DNA from: Verrucomicrobiota bacterium
Lineage (GTDB): Bacteria; Verrucomicrobiota; Verrucomicrobiia; Limisphaerales; JAIPKD01
NCBI GenBank assembly: GCA_021733835.1
Contig: JAIPKD010000017.1
Span: 1 to 47,473 of the forward strand
DNA: 47,473 bases
Direction of reading: 5' to 3'
Part shown: positions 26,801 to 35,548 of the stretch, piece after piece
How the letters are laid out: every line of letters begins with the position of its first letter
How positions within the stretch are numbered: position 1 is the stretch's first letter
Translations under genes and position numbers: made by a program
The notes under the pieces: model-generated
What the model saw: only the letters and a program-made list of their open reading frames with translations
Database searches by the model: none
Told to the model about the DNA's origin: nothing

Positions 26801-26907
26801 CTTTGCAGGGATTCCTCGATTTGCTTGATTCTCTTAACGGTCGGCCACAGTTTCTTGGCTTGGCGTTCGTATTTGGTGCCGAAGATTTTCTTGATTATTT
26901 TGATCAT
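23848..26907 (-). CDS. secA: Preprotein translocase ATPase SecA
   Basis: This 1019-residue motor drives proteins through SecYEG. Walker A is MATGEGKT (121-128), Walker B is IIDEVDSILIDEA, followed by the SAGMTGTAETEA-like segment (LAGMTGTAETEANEF), MAGRGTDIKLG and the RGRCARQGDPG motif. The C-terminus has the zinc-binding SEC-C motif CPCGSGKKYKQCCG. It is longer than E. coli SecA (901) because of an insertion of over 100 residues after about residue 240, in the preprotein cross-linking region, similar to SecA of Bacteroidetes and PVC bacteria. It lies 90 bases upstream of the sensor kinase on the same strand. Confidence 0.98.
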   Translation of the reverse strand: MIKIIKKIFGTKYERQAKKLWPTVKRIKQIEESLQSEPDEALIQRTTAWKERLGAIEDTAELENTMNEILPEAFAVVKNACRRMMNKEIIVRGHTMKWDMIPFDVQLVGAIALHEGKIAEMATGEGKTLVATMPVYLNALSGRGVHIITVNDYLAARDSEWMGAVYKFLGLTVGCIEHDQSPHVRREQYKCDVTYGTNAEFGFDYLRDNGMASRAEDQVQRGHAYAIIDEVDSILIDEARTPLIISGPAVVNADNTIFAKYKPSVESIVRAQQRLCKEYVEKSEELLSKIKNGAPNPEELQRELGLTLFKIKQGHPKSPNLLRLLEEPENMRYMNQAELELHADQSKKALYGQKEDLYFAIDEKGHDADLTEKGRAFLSPDDSEAFVLPDLTEAFHEIDSSSEEDVKKRMEAKSRVQSEFEAKAERIHCISQLLKAFCLYERDVEYVIQDNKVIIVVEHTGRLMTGRRWSDGLHQAVEAKEGVEIERETQTLATVTIQNYFRMYDKLAGMTGTAETEANEFLDIYDLDVMVIPTNKPVQRHDYNDSVYKTKREKFNAVLKEIIEIHNQGRPILVGTISVETSELISRMLKRSGIVHSVLNAKFHQQEAEIISRAGQRGAVTIATNMAGRGTDIKLGPGIAEAGGLHVMATERHESRRIDRQLRGRCARQGDPGSSHFFISLEDDLMRLFGSDRIVKVMERVGLEEGQELEHPLLNRSIQTAQKRVEQHNFQMRKRTLEYDDVMNKQRGVIYGFRNEIIHTPDVRDRLMDIMEEVVIQKVEQYTSTDKEPSDWKIRQLADWVNLNFPIGITEAEITNYTKDASETPVPNSIFDGLNPAQFAVCTEISNRVREAYELKAKYENAEAIQAVERYTILSAIDKLWQEHLYFMDSLRNAIGLRAYGQRDPVIEYKAEAFKTFEDLMLNIKTEICHNIFRSASSLMAFEKFLYNLSQRNAVHQSSSAFGNKAAAARQAQSNPSDMVSEAAEKNTKARPVRSGPKVGRNDPCPCGSGKKYKQCCGK

Positions 26908-27171
26908 CTCAGTCCCGGTAAATTATGTTAGAATAAAATCCAAACTTAAATCCTACTTTAATATGGTATACACGTCAAAGTGTTTCAAAGCATACAAATA
27001 TACCTGAATGCGTCGGGTTTTTCCAGGTTTCGGCAGTCAGTGTATTTAAAGATTTTGGAGATTCAGATTTGGAATAGGGAATTACACATCTCTCCGGAGA
27101 CACAGAGGTTGCAAAGCGAATAGCCGGTGGGTTGTGCTCTGCCGAAGTCGAATAGGGGTTGAGAAAACAGG

Positions 27172-27666
27172 TTAAAACTGAAGGCGTTCGTCCTTATCAA
27201 GCATGGTCTCGAGGTTTTCCCATTCCGTGTCGTTCGTGTTACAGAACATGTGTAAATAGACGATTACCTTCTCCTTGGGATACTTTTCAAGGAGCTTATC
27301 TACGGCGGCATTGATCTTGTCGTCATCGACCGACTCGGGCATATCCTCGGTTATCCCATCCTCATGAGGGATATCAAGGGCATCCAGGAAGTCGGAGAGC
27401 ATACTGTTTTCTCCTTTGACGAGCCAGGTTCGGATCAGGTCGGAGGCGGTCAACTCGAGTCTTGGGCGTGAAAGCATTTTCAGCATTTCGGCGTGCCGTT
27501 CTTTTCTCGGTTTTTTTTCCATATACACCGGCCTAACCTTCTTTGCCTCGGCGATAGCCGCGACGGTCAGGCGGTATATCTGTTTTTCGTTTAAAAACGC
27601 CCATTCCATTATTTCATCACCCAGTTCAGGCGACATGAAACCGAAAAGTTCAAAACACTTTATCAT
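27172..27666 (-). CDS. Hypothetical protein
   Basis: This 164-residue soluble protein starts MIKCFELFGFMSPELGDEI. I do not recognise a family. It is mixed alpha-helical with a basic segment (VYMEKKPRKERHAEML) and an acidic middle (HEDGITEDMPESVDDDKI); no signal peptide or membrane segment is seen. Codon use matches its neighbours and the length suggests a real gene. It lies between secA and the divergent FmdB-type gene, with no close operon partner. Confidence 0.7.
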   Translation of the reverse strand: MIKCFELFGFMSPELGDEIMEWAFLNEKQIYRLTVAAIAEAKKVRPVYMEKKPRKERHAEMLKMLSRPRLELTASDLIRTWLVKGENSMLSDFLDALDIPHEDGITEDMPESVDDDKINAAVDKLLEKYPKEKVIVYLHMFCNTNDTEWENLETMLDKDERLQF

Positions 27667-28154
27667 AGTATGTATGCTTAAATGCGATTGCCGGATAACT
27701 TCAAGATCACTTACCGTCCGCGACGGCCGGTTGACGCATATCCAGTTCCGAGCGCGGCGTTGGAGTCAAAATCCAAAACTTATTCTTTATTGCCGGCGAC
27801 GATACCGCGGCTGTCGGTTCTCCGGTACTGTTCTGCTCGGCATAGCGCCTCGAACACTCCACGAATTATTAATTCCAATCCGCCGCAGTTTCAAGTCGAA
27901 TACAGTAGAATGTCATGAACAGTGATAGGGCGGGTATAGAGTGATTACTCTTGCTCATCGTCGTGGGGTGTCTTAATATTGATTGCGTCTGTCAGATGAC
28001 GCGACTATTCCGTTGATGGGTGGGCGAGTGATTGGATTTTGTTCCCGAACCCCGCAAGAGTGGGTGTTTCGATGTTCTGATCATCTTTGGGGGGTTTTTC
28101 GGATTAAGACTTTGTGCCGCTTGGAGCGGATTACCGTACACATGGAATATTATT
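27667..28154. other. Intergenic region, no gene recognised
   Basis: This divergent gap of 488 bases separates the minus-strand hypothetical protein from the FmdB-type gene. Several short frames cross it but none has a recognisable product or start site. It should contain promoters for both neighbours; I could not identify their boxes with confidence. Confidence 0.5.
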
Positions 28155-28499
28155 ATGCCGACATACGAATATCATTGTGAGAAGTGCGACCATACCTTCG
28201 AGGTCTTTCAATCGATGTCCGACGAGCCTTTGGAATATTGCCCGGAGGATCAATGTAAACTTAGTAAGTGGGGCAGGGGTAAGGTGAAGCGCTTGATTGG
28301 GCCGGGCGCCGGATTAATCTTTAAGGGCTCGGGCTTTTACATAACCGATTACCGGAGCGAAAGTTACAAAAAGGACGCCAAGAAGGCCGAGCAGGCGCAT
28401 TCTGCGTCGAGTTCGGAAAAAACGTCTACACAATCCTCGAACTCAGACAAGGCCGGCGCAAAATCCGAGAAGAGCGGGAAGAAAAAGGCGGCCGAGTAA
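28155..28499 (+). CDS. FmdB-type zinc ribbon protein
   Basis: This 114-residue protein starts MPTYEYHCEKCDHTFEV, the classic opening of FmdB family regulators. The zinc ribbon uses C8-x2-C11 and C29-x4-C34 (CPEDQC; most relatives have CPxC). KRLIGPGAGLIFKGSGFYITDY follows, also typical, and then a low-complexity Ser/Lys-rich tail. The start at 28155 is chosen because MPTYEY is the family N-terminus; the open frame extends upstream to 28032 without similarity. The family is linked to regulation of amidase or formamidase genes, but for most members, including this one, the role is unknown. Confidence 0.9.
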   Translation: MPTYEYHCEKCDHTFEVFQSMSDEPLEYCPEDQCKLSKWGRGKVKRLIGPGAGLIFKGSGFYITDYRSESYKKDAKKAEQAHSASSSEKTSTQSSNSDKAGAKSEKSGKKKAAE

Positions 28500-28525
28500 G
28501 ACCGCTCATGCCGCCTTTGGTATAA

Positions 28526-29434
28526 TCAACTTATTGCCTGTTGTTTCTGGGTTGCAGATGGCTCGCCTAGTTGTACCAGGTAGCCGGCGTTGGGTGGCAG
28601 GACTTCGACCGTCGCGTTGGATTCGAGCATCTTCTCGGTTTCCATTACTTGGATGACGGCTTCCAGTACCTCGGGGTCTCTTCTTGCGATTTCGTTCAAC
28701 GCGCGGCCGACTACATTCGGGCGCGTGGAGGCCGCTTCCGCCATTTTTTGGGAGACATTGAAGGCGGTTTCGCTTTTGATCAGTCCGACGCGGTTTTCGC
28801 CGTCTTGTTTCATTGCGCTTGTGACCTGGATCAGACGTTTAACGACCTTTTCGGTGATATTATCGACCATATGTTTATCTGTGAACGCGACCTTCCTGAT
28901 GTAAACGGAGCCGAGCCGGTACCCCCATTTTTCGGAGAGCGGTGACACGGCCTTTCGTACCGTGCGGCTCAGGCTATGGCGGTCTTCGAGCATCTTTTCC
29001 ATTTCGAGGTTGCTGAGAGTGGATATAGTTGAGCTGGCGACGTTGGCTTCTAGTGACCCCTCCGGATTGGTGTTGGTGAACAAGTATGAAACCGGATCGG
29101 TTACCTGCATTTCGTACCAGATACCCACCCCCATGGGCGTGCCCTCTTCGGAATTTACCATCTGTCCCCTTAAATAATGCTGTTTTAGCGCTGTACTCAC
29201 TTTGTATCGTTTTCCGAAGAACGGAATGAGGAACGCGCGCAGACCGAATTTTCGAATAGGATGACGGAGCCCCGGTTCGTCGATCGTGCCGATTACTTTT
29301 CCGAATAGCGTGAAAACGATTGTTTCGCACTCGTTGACGATCATATACAGGCCGAATGCGCGCGCGAGACCGAGAATTACCGGTATGCACGCGAGGCCGA
29401 TTATTCCTGCAATAATGAAGCTAAACCATGTCAT
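28526..29434 (-). CDS. SPFH/band 7 domain protein (HflC-like)
   Basis: This 302-residue protein has an N-terminal membrane anchor (residues 3-27) and an SPFH domain (about 40-230), including the segment VSPLSEKWGYRLGSVYIRKV and the AMKQDGENRVGLI helix. Such proteins form large membrane-bound rings or cages that organise proteases or lipid patches. It overlaps the upstream SPFH gene by four bases, so both are probably made together and form a hetero-oligomer, like HflK/HflC. No FtsH gene is close. The C-terminus (ending GEPSATQKQQAIS) is short. Confidence 0.85.
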   Translation of the reverse strand: MTWFSFIIAGIIGLACIPVILGLARAFGLYMIVNECETIVFTLFGKVIGTIDEPGLRHPIRKFGLRAFLIPFFGKRYKVSTALKQHYLRGQMVNSEEGTPMGVGIWYEMQVTDPVSYLFTNTNPEGSLEANVASSTISTLSNLEMEKMLEDRHSLSRTVRKAVSPLSEKWGYRLGSVYIRKVAFTDKHMVDNITEKVVKRLIQVTSAMKQDGENRVGLIKSETAFNVSQKMAEAASTRPNVVGRALNEIARRDPEVLEAVIQVMETEKMLESNATVEVLPPNAGYLVQLGEPSATQKQQAIS

Positions 29435-30453
29435 GACGCCCTCACTTTTGGTTGAATTTGTGTTTGTCCGGTAACTTCGACAATCCGCCGTGCGCGACCG
29501 AGCAAGGGGATGCGCATGTTTCGCACATACGCCTTCAACGCATCCGATTTACCCTCTTCCTTAATACTGGTTAATATGGCGGCCAATTCCTTGAGCGGCG
29601 CCACCTCGGCCTGCGCGTTGTTACTGGCGATATCGACGGCGCGCTTACTCATGGTGATCTGTTGTTCTGCGTCCGCCCTGGCGGTACTGATATCGGCGGC
29701 GACCTGGTTCCGCGTGCTGTTGATGGCCGAGAGCGCGCGATCGACCTCGGGTGGCGGGTCTATCTCGGTGATCAATGCCGCGTCGAGTTCGATGCCGTAA
29801 CGTTCCGGTGTCGACCGGCATTGTGCTTCCATGTACTCGTTGAGGACATGGAGGTTCTTTCTTAAGTCATTGATGGATACGCCTTCGGAGAGCTCCACAG
29901 TCTCATCTGCTTCGTTTTCATCGTTTTTTACCCCCGTATCCGCTATGAGGCTTGCACCTTTCGGGTCGGTAAAATTCGCGATTCGCTCACGGAGCACCGA
30001 GATAAAATAGCCCATTACGTGTTCGAGCGGGCTTTCCACACCAAACAAGTAGGCGTACAAATTGTTTTCGCTGACCCTGAATCGAATTTGGCCGTTGACG
30101 CCGGTTGTCAGGTTATCCTTTGTCACAGCCTCGATGGTCGTCTGCATTTTAGTCGGGTCCCAGACGAGATTTACTGCCTGCGTCGCCGAACTCACTTTGT
30201 GTAATTTCTGCCACGGCCATTTGAAATAAGGCCCGCCAGGCTGAATAACGCGTACATTAGGGTAATTGTAACGCTCCTGCTCGTCCTTGGTAAGCTGCGA
30301 GTCTTCGTCTTTCTCGGCCGACGGCAACCGCTCTGCACGGCCGAATGAGGTCAATACAGCGCGTTCGTCGGGTCGGACGACGTAGAACCCCGTTGCCAGG
30401 ACGCGCACGAGCGCGTATAAGATAACCCCGGCAAGAAACGGTATTACAATCAT
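29431..30453 (-). CDS. SPFH/band 7 domain protein (HflK-like)
   Basis: This 340-residue protein has one N-terminal transmembrane segment (MIVIPFLAGVILYALVRVLA) and then a band 7 domain: VVRPDERAVLTSFG, PGGPYFKWPW, and ELDAALITEIDPPPEVDRAL. A coiled-coil-rich stretch (about 240-300) mediates assembly. The order of the domain and its pairing with a second SPFH gene recall HflK, which controls membrane protease FtsH in other bacteria; orthology is not certain. AGGAG stands about six bases before the ATG. Confidence 0.87.
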   Translation of the reverse strand: MIVIPFLAGVILYALVRVLATGFYVVRPDERAVLTSFGRAERLPSAEKDEDSQLTKDEQERYNYPNVRVIQPGGPYFKWPWQKLHKVSSATQAVNLVWDPTKMQTTIEAVTKDNLTTGVNGQIRFRVSENNLYAYLFGVESPLEHVMGYFISVLRERIANFTDPKGASLIADTGVKNDENEADETVELSEGVSINDLRKNLHVLNEYMEAQCRSTPERYGIELDAALITEIDPPPEVDRALSAINSTRNQVAADISTARADAEQQITMSKRAVDIASNNAQAEVAPLKELAAILTSIKEEGKSDALKAYVRNMRIPLLGRARRIVEVTGQTQIQPKVRAS

Positions 30454-30665
30454 AAACTTTCTCCTTTCTGATTTTTTCTCCGTCTTGAGTTATTGACTAG
30501 CATCTGATCATTATTCAGAAAACTGGTTTTAAGGCAAGTTAAATGGGCATTATTCTAAATCGGCTTGTGTGAATGTTGTGTTGTGCAATTATAAAAATCG
30601 AATAATAATCCGTTGTATGCGGCGGTATAAGACGAAAATCAAATGGAACGACGGCAAGAATTCCA

Positions 30666-31337
30666 ATGATCAATAGTATAATAAAGGAGTTGAAACACCA
30701 CGCTCCGTTCACGGCATTCGGCGCGCTTACCGGCGTCCTGGTATTCGTTGTTTCGATTTATATTCCCAAGGATATATCCTACAATATTTTTTATATATTG
30801 CATCCAATGCATGTTGTGTTGAGCGCTATGGTGACTGCATCGATCTATAGAATGCATACATGCGATAGATTCTGTGGTAAATGTATTAAATGCTCCTGTA
30901 ATCTCTGGATGTTATTATTGATTGGATACATCGGTTCGATCGGGATAGCGACTTTGAGCGATTCACTTATACCTTACCTGGCGGAAGTGCTGCTGGATAT
31001 GCCGAATCGCGAGGTTCACCTCGGTTTCATAGAAAAATGGTGGTTGGTTAATCCGTTGGCCATAGCAGGTGTGTTTTTGGCGTATTTCGGGGCTTCAACA
31101 AAGATTCCGCACGGCGGTCACGTGCTTCTGAGCACCTGGGCGTCTTTATTCCATATCATAATGGCGGCGGGCGAGAGCTTGAGCTGGATGGCGTATGCGA
31201 TGGTGTTTGTTTTCTTGTTTATCGCCGTGTGGACGCCGTGCTGCCTAAGTGACATCGTTTTCCCCTTGTTGTTTGTGAGACAAAACAAGGGCATGAGTGA
31301 CAGCGAAGGCGATAACGACAGCAACTTCGCGGCATGA
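30666..31337 (+). CDS. Conserved membrane protein with cysteine cluster
   Basis: This 223-residue protein has about five or six membrane helices. Between the second and third lies a cysteine-rich loop, C66-x3-C70-x2-C73-x2-C76-x-C78, that could hold a metal ion. Histidines also occur in membrane segments (HPMHVV, PHGGHVLLSTWASLFH), and there is a CC pair in TPCCLSD. I recall similar uncharacterised proteins in other bacteria but no function. It runs convergent with the next gene, whose stop is 13 bases away. A role in metal handling is a guess from the residues only. Confidence 0.75.
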   Translation: MINSIIKELKHHAPFTAFGALTGVLVFVVSIYIPKDISYNIFYILHPMHVVLSAMVTASIYRMHTCDRFCGKCIKCSCNLWMLLLIGYIGSIGIATLSDSLIPYLAEVLLDMPNREVHLGFIEKWWLVNPLAIAGVFLAYFGASTKIPHGGHVLLSTWASLFHIIMAAGESLSWMAYAMVFVFLFIAVWTPCCLSDIVFPLLFVRQNKGMSDSEGDNDSNFAA

Positions 31338-31350
31338 AGATGGGGTTAAA

Positions 31351-33870
31351 TCAGCGCCCGCGAATCTGAATCTCGGTAAACGCACCCTGACTGGAATTAT
31401 AGAATGAGCCGGCGCCGGTTGTTTTAAGCCGGACACTGCGTACTTGGTATGTAACGGTTGAGTCCGAATGGGGCGTGGCGTCGATAAATTCTGTTTTATT
31501 GACGGGTGAATTATTCAATTTGATGAAGGGCGAATTGATGCCGTTTGTTGACATATAGATATCGTATGTGGCGAATGGTACGGCGCCCCAGGAGAGGCGC
31601 ACCTTATTTTCGATTAATTCTGCGCGGAGTGAAGACGGTTCCGGCTCGATGTTCAACCGGAGTGTCGGGTCGCCGAGAAACTGGGCGGTGAGAATTCTGG
31701 GGATGCCTCGCGGCGGATTGTTTATGGTTTTGCGGATGAACTCGCCCACGGGCGCGCCGAGCCCGGTCTTATCGAAGTCCCAAGTCATGGCCCGGGAATA
31801 GACTACGCCGAGTCCTGCGCGTGGTATGCCGATGGCGGCGCGGAGCAGGTTGTTTGTTGTGTGCCATTCGCCGAAGAGTGATCCGTCGAGTCCGTAGAAA
31901 GCGACCGGCGTGATGTTTTGTCTCCCGGCGAGGTACGATGTATCGACCTGGTTGGGGCCGGAGCTGTCGACACGGTCGCGACCGCCGAACCCGGACATCC
32001 ATCCCCAGAGGCCGCCTGAGTCGCCGTTTCTGAAGCAGACGCCTTCCAACACGCGTGCGGGTTGCGCGCCGAAGAGGCGGCCGGCGAGGTTGTATGCGTT
32101 ATGGAAGGTGGTGTTATTGAGGTTTTCGATTCCCTTGACGCCCCAGAAAAGGCCTGATACGAGGATTCTTTCCTGGAACTCGAGCCGGCCGTGGCGGTAG
32201 AGGTGGTCTTTTTCGAGATAGCGCTTCAGCAGATCGGACTCCGTCAGCGGCCGGAAAGCGGGCATACTCGCGAAGTCCACCCGGCCGAAGGCGAGTTCGA
32301 CCTCCGAAGGCGGCAGGTTCTGATCGAATACGCCGTCGTCCGGCTCGTTTTTGGAGTGCGAGCCGTACAGCCGTTTTGCATCCGTCCAAGGCTCCTGCTC
32401 GAGCGCGTCTGCGTAATAAACATCAGTGGGCCAGGGTCTGAAGGAATGTCCGTCGGGATTCATATTCCCCGAGAACGGTATAGCGACGTGGCCGATGATG
32501 AACAATGTCTCGGGTACTACTGGGGAATTGGTGAAGTCGCCGGTGATCAGGGACTTGATTTGTTTGATATTCGGAATATTCGCCTGGTGGTTGGTGTCGA
32601 TGTGTCGGGGTACATCGTGGCGGATGACGAACCAGCCGTCGCCGATGAGGTCGCGTTCAAGGCGTTCGAGGTCGGGCTTGAGGGTTTTGGTAAGGGTTTG
32701 ATCGACCAGGAGAATGACGCCGCCCCGTTGTTCTGTGGCGGGCAATTGGATTCCGGCGGTTAATTTGCGCGAGTTTACTCGGTATTCGAAGGTGGTGCCC
32801 GATGAAACATTGGTGTCATGGAACTCTGACTTCAGGGGATTGACGGCGAGCGTATTCCAGCTCGAGTCGCCGTGTTTGCGTTTTTCGACGACAACCCGGT
32901 TTTCCCGGGCGGCGCGCCAATCGAGGTGGACGGCCGGCGGCGATGTGGTCACGGAGGCGCTGATCAATGATTCGTTGGCGGCGAGTGCGGCGATGGACTT
33001 AGGATAATTGAATGCCAGTGGATGTTTGAGATGGCCTTTATTGAAACCCAGTGGATAATTGTAAAATTCCACATTATCGATGAATCCTTTTGCGGGATTA
33101 TCGCCCGACGGGTCTCCGCCGAGACGAACGCGGAGTGATTCCGGGGCTTGGTCCGACACCACATTTGCGGTACCTTCACCGATGCCCATGCGATTGTTGT
33201 TTATATAGAGTATTGATTTTGATTTGTCGTAGGCGATGATTACTTCATGCCAAGCTTTTGGGGCGGGATTGAATTCTGCGGATAACAACGTCGATTTGCC
33301 GTCTTCGTTGTATCCGTAAAGCTCGATAGCCGAGTCCGACGGGATGACAGAGAGCTGTAATGTCGGGTGTTTGTTTTTGTTTGTACCTGGATACAACGAC
33401 AGGATGGCGGCCGGGTTTAATAAATCGTCCTCGTTTGTTGATTCAGAGTTCCACATTGGTTTATACCAGAGTCTGATTGAACCGGCGGCAATGGGGTTTG
33501 ATCCGTGCAAATCCGCTTTTTCGAACAAGAAATCAGCGAAGGTGGTGTCGGTTGCGGGGAATAATGCGGCGACTCCGTCCATTTCGGGTAAACGCACCGA
33601 ATTTGTGGCGGCTATTTTAATGGGGATTGCATTCGGTTGTCCGGGCGGCGTGTCGAAGGTGATGGTTCCGATCCGTCGCGGCGAGTATGGCGTTGGATCA
33701 CTCTGGGCATGGAGGTTCCAGGAGAAAGCCGTGGCTGCCAGGTATACGGCGATGATCACGATGTGCAGACGTGTACGGTATTGCACCGGCCTGTTATGTC
33801 GAGGTGGATTATCGGCAAGGGAATGCCGTTTTGGTGAAGGTTGTTTTCGGGTTTTGTGTTGAATCCACAT
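31351..33870 (-). CDS. Secreted LamG/fibronectin protein with C25-like region
   Basis: This protein of up to 839 residues is exported: a signal peptide ends near LHAQ, residue 55. GTG at 33786 (residue 29) would give a signal of normal length and may be the true start. Domains: a LamG/concanavalin-like fold (about 85-270, GTANVVSDQAPESLRVRLGG), a fibronectin-type segment (290-375, SGTTFEYRVNSRKL), a gingipain-like region (about 380-740, with LFIIGHVAIPFSG and WPTDVYYADAL, similar to C25 peptidases), and a second fibronectin-type end (YDIYMSTNG). The usual His-Gly and Ala-Cys catalytic elements of C25 are not clear, so it may be an inactive relative. The role is unknown. Confidence 0.7.
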   Translation of the reverse strand: MWIQHKTRKQPSPKRHSLADNPPRHNRPVQYRTRLHIVIIAVYLAATAFSWNLHAQSDPTPYSPRRIGTITFDTPPGQPNAIPIKIAATNSVRLPEMDGVAALFPATDTTFADFLFEKADLHGSNPIAAGSIRLWYKPMWNSESTNEDDLLNPAAILSLYPGTNKNKHPTLQLSVIPSDSAIELYGYNEDGKSTLLSAEFNPAPKAWHEVIIAYDKSKSILYINNNRMGIGEGTANVVSDQAPESLRVRLGGDPSGDNPAKGFIDNVEFYNYPLGFNKGHLKHPLAFNYPKSIAALAANESLISASVTTSPPAVHLDWRAARENRVVVEKRKHGDSSWNTLAVNPLKSEFHDTNVSSGTTFEYRVNSRKLTAGIQLPATEQRGGVILLVDQTLTKTLKPDLERLERDLIGDGWFVIRHDVPRHIDTNHQANIPNIKQIKSLITGDFTNSPVVPETLFIIGHVAIPFSGNMNPDGHSFRPWPTDVYYADALEQEPWTDAKRLYGSHSKNEPDDGVFDQNLPPSEVELAFGRVDFASMPAFRPLTESDLLKRYLEKDHLYRHGRLEFQERILVSGLFWGVKGIENLNNTTFHNAYNLAGRLFGAQPARVLEGVCFRNGDSGGLWGWMSGFGGRDRVDSSGPNQVDTSYLAGRQNITPVAFYGLDGSLFGEWHTTNNLLRAAIGIPRAGLGVVYSRAMTWDFDKTGLGAPVGEFIRKTINNPPRGIPRILTAQFLGDPTLRLNIEPEPSSLRAELIENKVRLSWGAVPFATYDIYMSTNGINSPFIKLNNSPVNKTEFIDATPHSDSTVTYQVRSVRLKTTGAGSFYNSSQGAFTEIQIRGR

Positions 33871-34106
33871 ATACGTGTATTGATTTGAAAATTTTCGACG
33901 CGCGCCTAGGCATACAAGTCATTGTCCGGCAAAAGGAAACCAATACCGTCGGTATCCCATATGCCGTGAGTTCCAATTTTGCTGTGACTTCGGTGCGAAG
34001 GCAATGTTAATAACTTATCGGCCTGAATTGAAAAGAGTGTATTGAAATCCTCGAAAAATGAGTCATTCTCAATTCGATTTCTGAGAGCGAATTTTGGATT
34101 GGGATT

Positions 34107-35540
34107 ATGATCGACAGAGTTGATTTACAGAAGGCGAAGCGCAAGAGGAGCAAGCGCGATTCGTCGCAATTGAACAGGGTGCCGCCGCATTCGATTGAGG
34201 CCGAACAAGGTGTGCTTGGCTGCCTGATGTTATCGCCGAACGATAAGATAGGTATTACAGTTGAGAAGCTGAAGACCGGATCGGAGGCGTTTTATGACTT
34301 GCGACACAAGCAATTATACGAATTGCTTCTGGAGATGTACGATAAGAACGATGTGATCGATCCTATCACCGTTCCGCAGAAGTTAAAAGACCGGAACCAG
34401 CTTGAGATGGTCGGGGGGCTTGCGTACCTGACGTCGTTGGTGGACGCCGTGCCGTCGGCCGCGAACCTGCCGTATTATCTTGATATAGTCCGCGAAAAGC
34501 TGCTTTTACGCAGGTTGATTCAGGCGTGTGACGACGTGGTCAACCGCGTTCACGATTACGAGGGGGATGTGGACGAATTGGTCGACGAGGTTGAGAGGGA
34601 CATATTAAGGATCAGCGAGCAGCGTGTGGAGTCCGATTCCACGACGATAAAGGACCTGGTATTCAAGGCGATCAACACGATCGAGTTGTACCATCAGCGC
34701 CAGGGCTTGCTTACGGGCATCGGCACTGGGTTCAGGGATTTGGATAAACTGACCAGCGGCTTTCACCCCGGCGAGATGGTTGTATTAGCGGCAAGGCCCA
34801 GCGTAGGTAAGACGTCGCTTGCGATGAACATGGTGGAACATATCATTGCCGAGCAAAAACTGCCGGTGGGGGTGTTCAGCTTGGAGATGACCGCCGAATC
34901 CCTGGTTTTACGGATGATTTGTTCCATGGCGCGCGTGAATTTACGGAGTATACGCGAGGGATTCGTCCCGAAACGCGATTTTCCGAAATTAACGGCCGCT
35001 GCAGGCAAGCTTGCAGGCGCGCCGTTGTATATAGACGACACGCCCGGTTTATCGATTCTCCAACTTCGCGCCAAGGCCAGACGGATGTCTCAACAATATG
35101 GAACGAAGTTGTTTGTGATTGACTACTTGCAGCTGCTGCATTCTACTTCTGTGCGTCGGAGCGATAACAGGCAGCAGGAAATAGCCGATATTTCCAACGG
35201 CATCAAGGCGCTTGCCAAGGAACTCGAAGTTCCGGTTATCGTATTGAGTCAGTTGAACCGGGAAATGGAGAGGGATAAAAGCCGAAAGCCGCGCTTGTCG
35301 GATTTGCGCGAGTCCGGCGCAATCGAGCAAGACGCGGACGTAGTGGGGCTTTTGTATAGGCCGAGTGACAGCGATAATGATCAGCCGCCGGCCGACGAGC
35401 ATAGCACCGAGCCTGTGGATTTAATAATTGCAAAACAGAGGAATGGTCCGACCGGTGATGTGAACCTGATGTTTTTCAAGCATTTCACCAGGTTCGAGAG
35501 CGCGGCGAAGATAAGCACCGAGGATATGCCGGACCAATAA
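34107..35540 (+). CDS. dnaB: Replicative DNA helicase DnaB
   Basis: This 477-residue hexameric helicase unwinds DNA at the replication fork. The N-terminal domain has PPHSIEAEQGVLGCLML; the ATPase domain has GIGTGFRDLDKLTSGFHPGE, Walker A ARPSVGKTSLA (about 229-239), the VFSLEM stretch, Walker B LFVIDYLQLLH, and SQLNREMERDKSRKPRLSDL; then DLRESGAIEQDADVV and IIAKQRNGPTG near the C-terminus. All are standard for DnaB. It starts a plus-strand run: bamA begins eight bases after its stop. No intein is present. Confidence 0.98.
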   Translation: MIDRVDLQKAKRKRSKRDSSQLNRVPPHSIEAEQGVLGCLMLSPNDKIGITVEKLKTGSEAFYDLRHKQLYELLLEMYDKNDVIDPITVPQKLKDRNQLEMVGGLAYLTSLVDAVPSAANLPYYLDIVREKLLLRRLIQACDDVVNRVHDYEGDVDELVDEVERDILRISEQRVESDSTTIKDLVFKAINTIELYHQRQGLLTGIGTGFRDLDKLTSGFHPGEMVVLAARPSVGKTSLAMNMVEHIIAEQKLPVGVFSLEMTAESLVLRMICSMARVNLRSIREGFVPKRDFPKLTAAAGKLAGAPLYIDDTPGLSILQLRAKARRMSQQYGTKLFVIDYLQLLHSTSVRRSDNRQQEIADISNGIKALAKELEVPVIVLSQLNREMERDKSRKPRLSDLRESGAIEQDADVVGLLYRPSDSDNDQPPADEHSTEPVDLIIAKQRNGPTGDVNLMFFKHFTRFESAAKISTEDMPDQ

Positions 35541-35548
35541 CAACTGAG

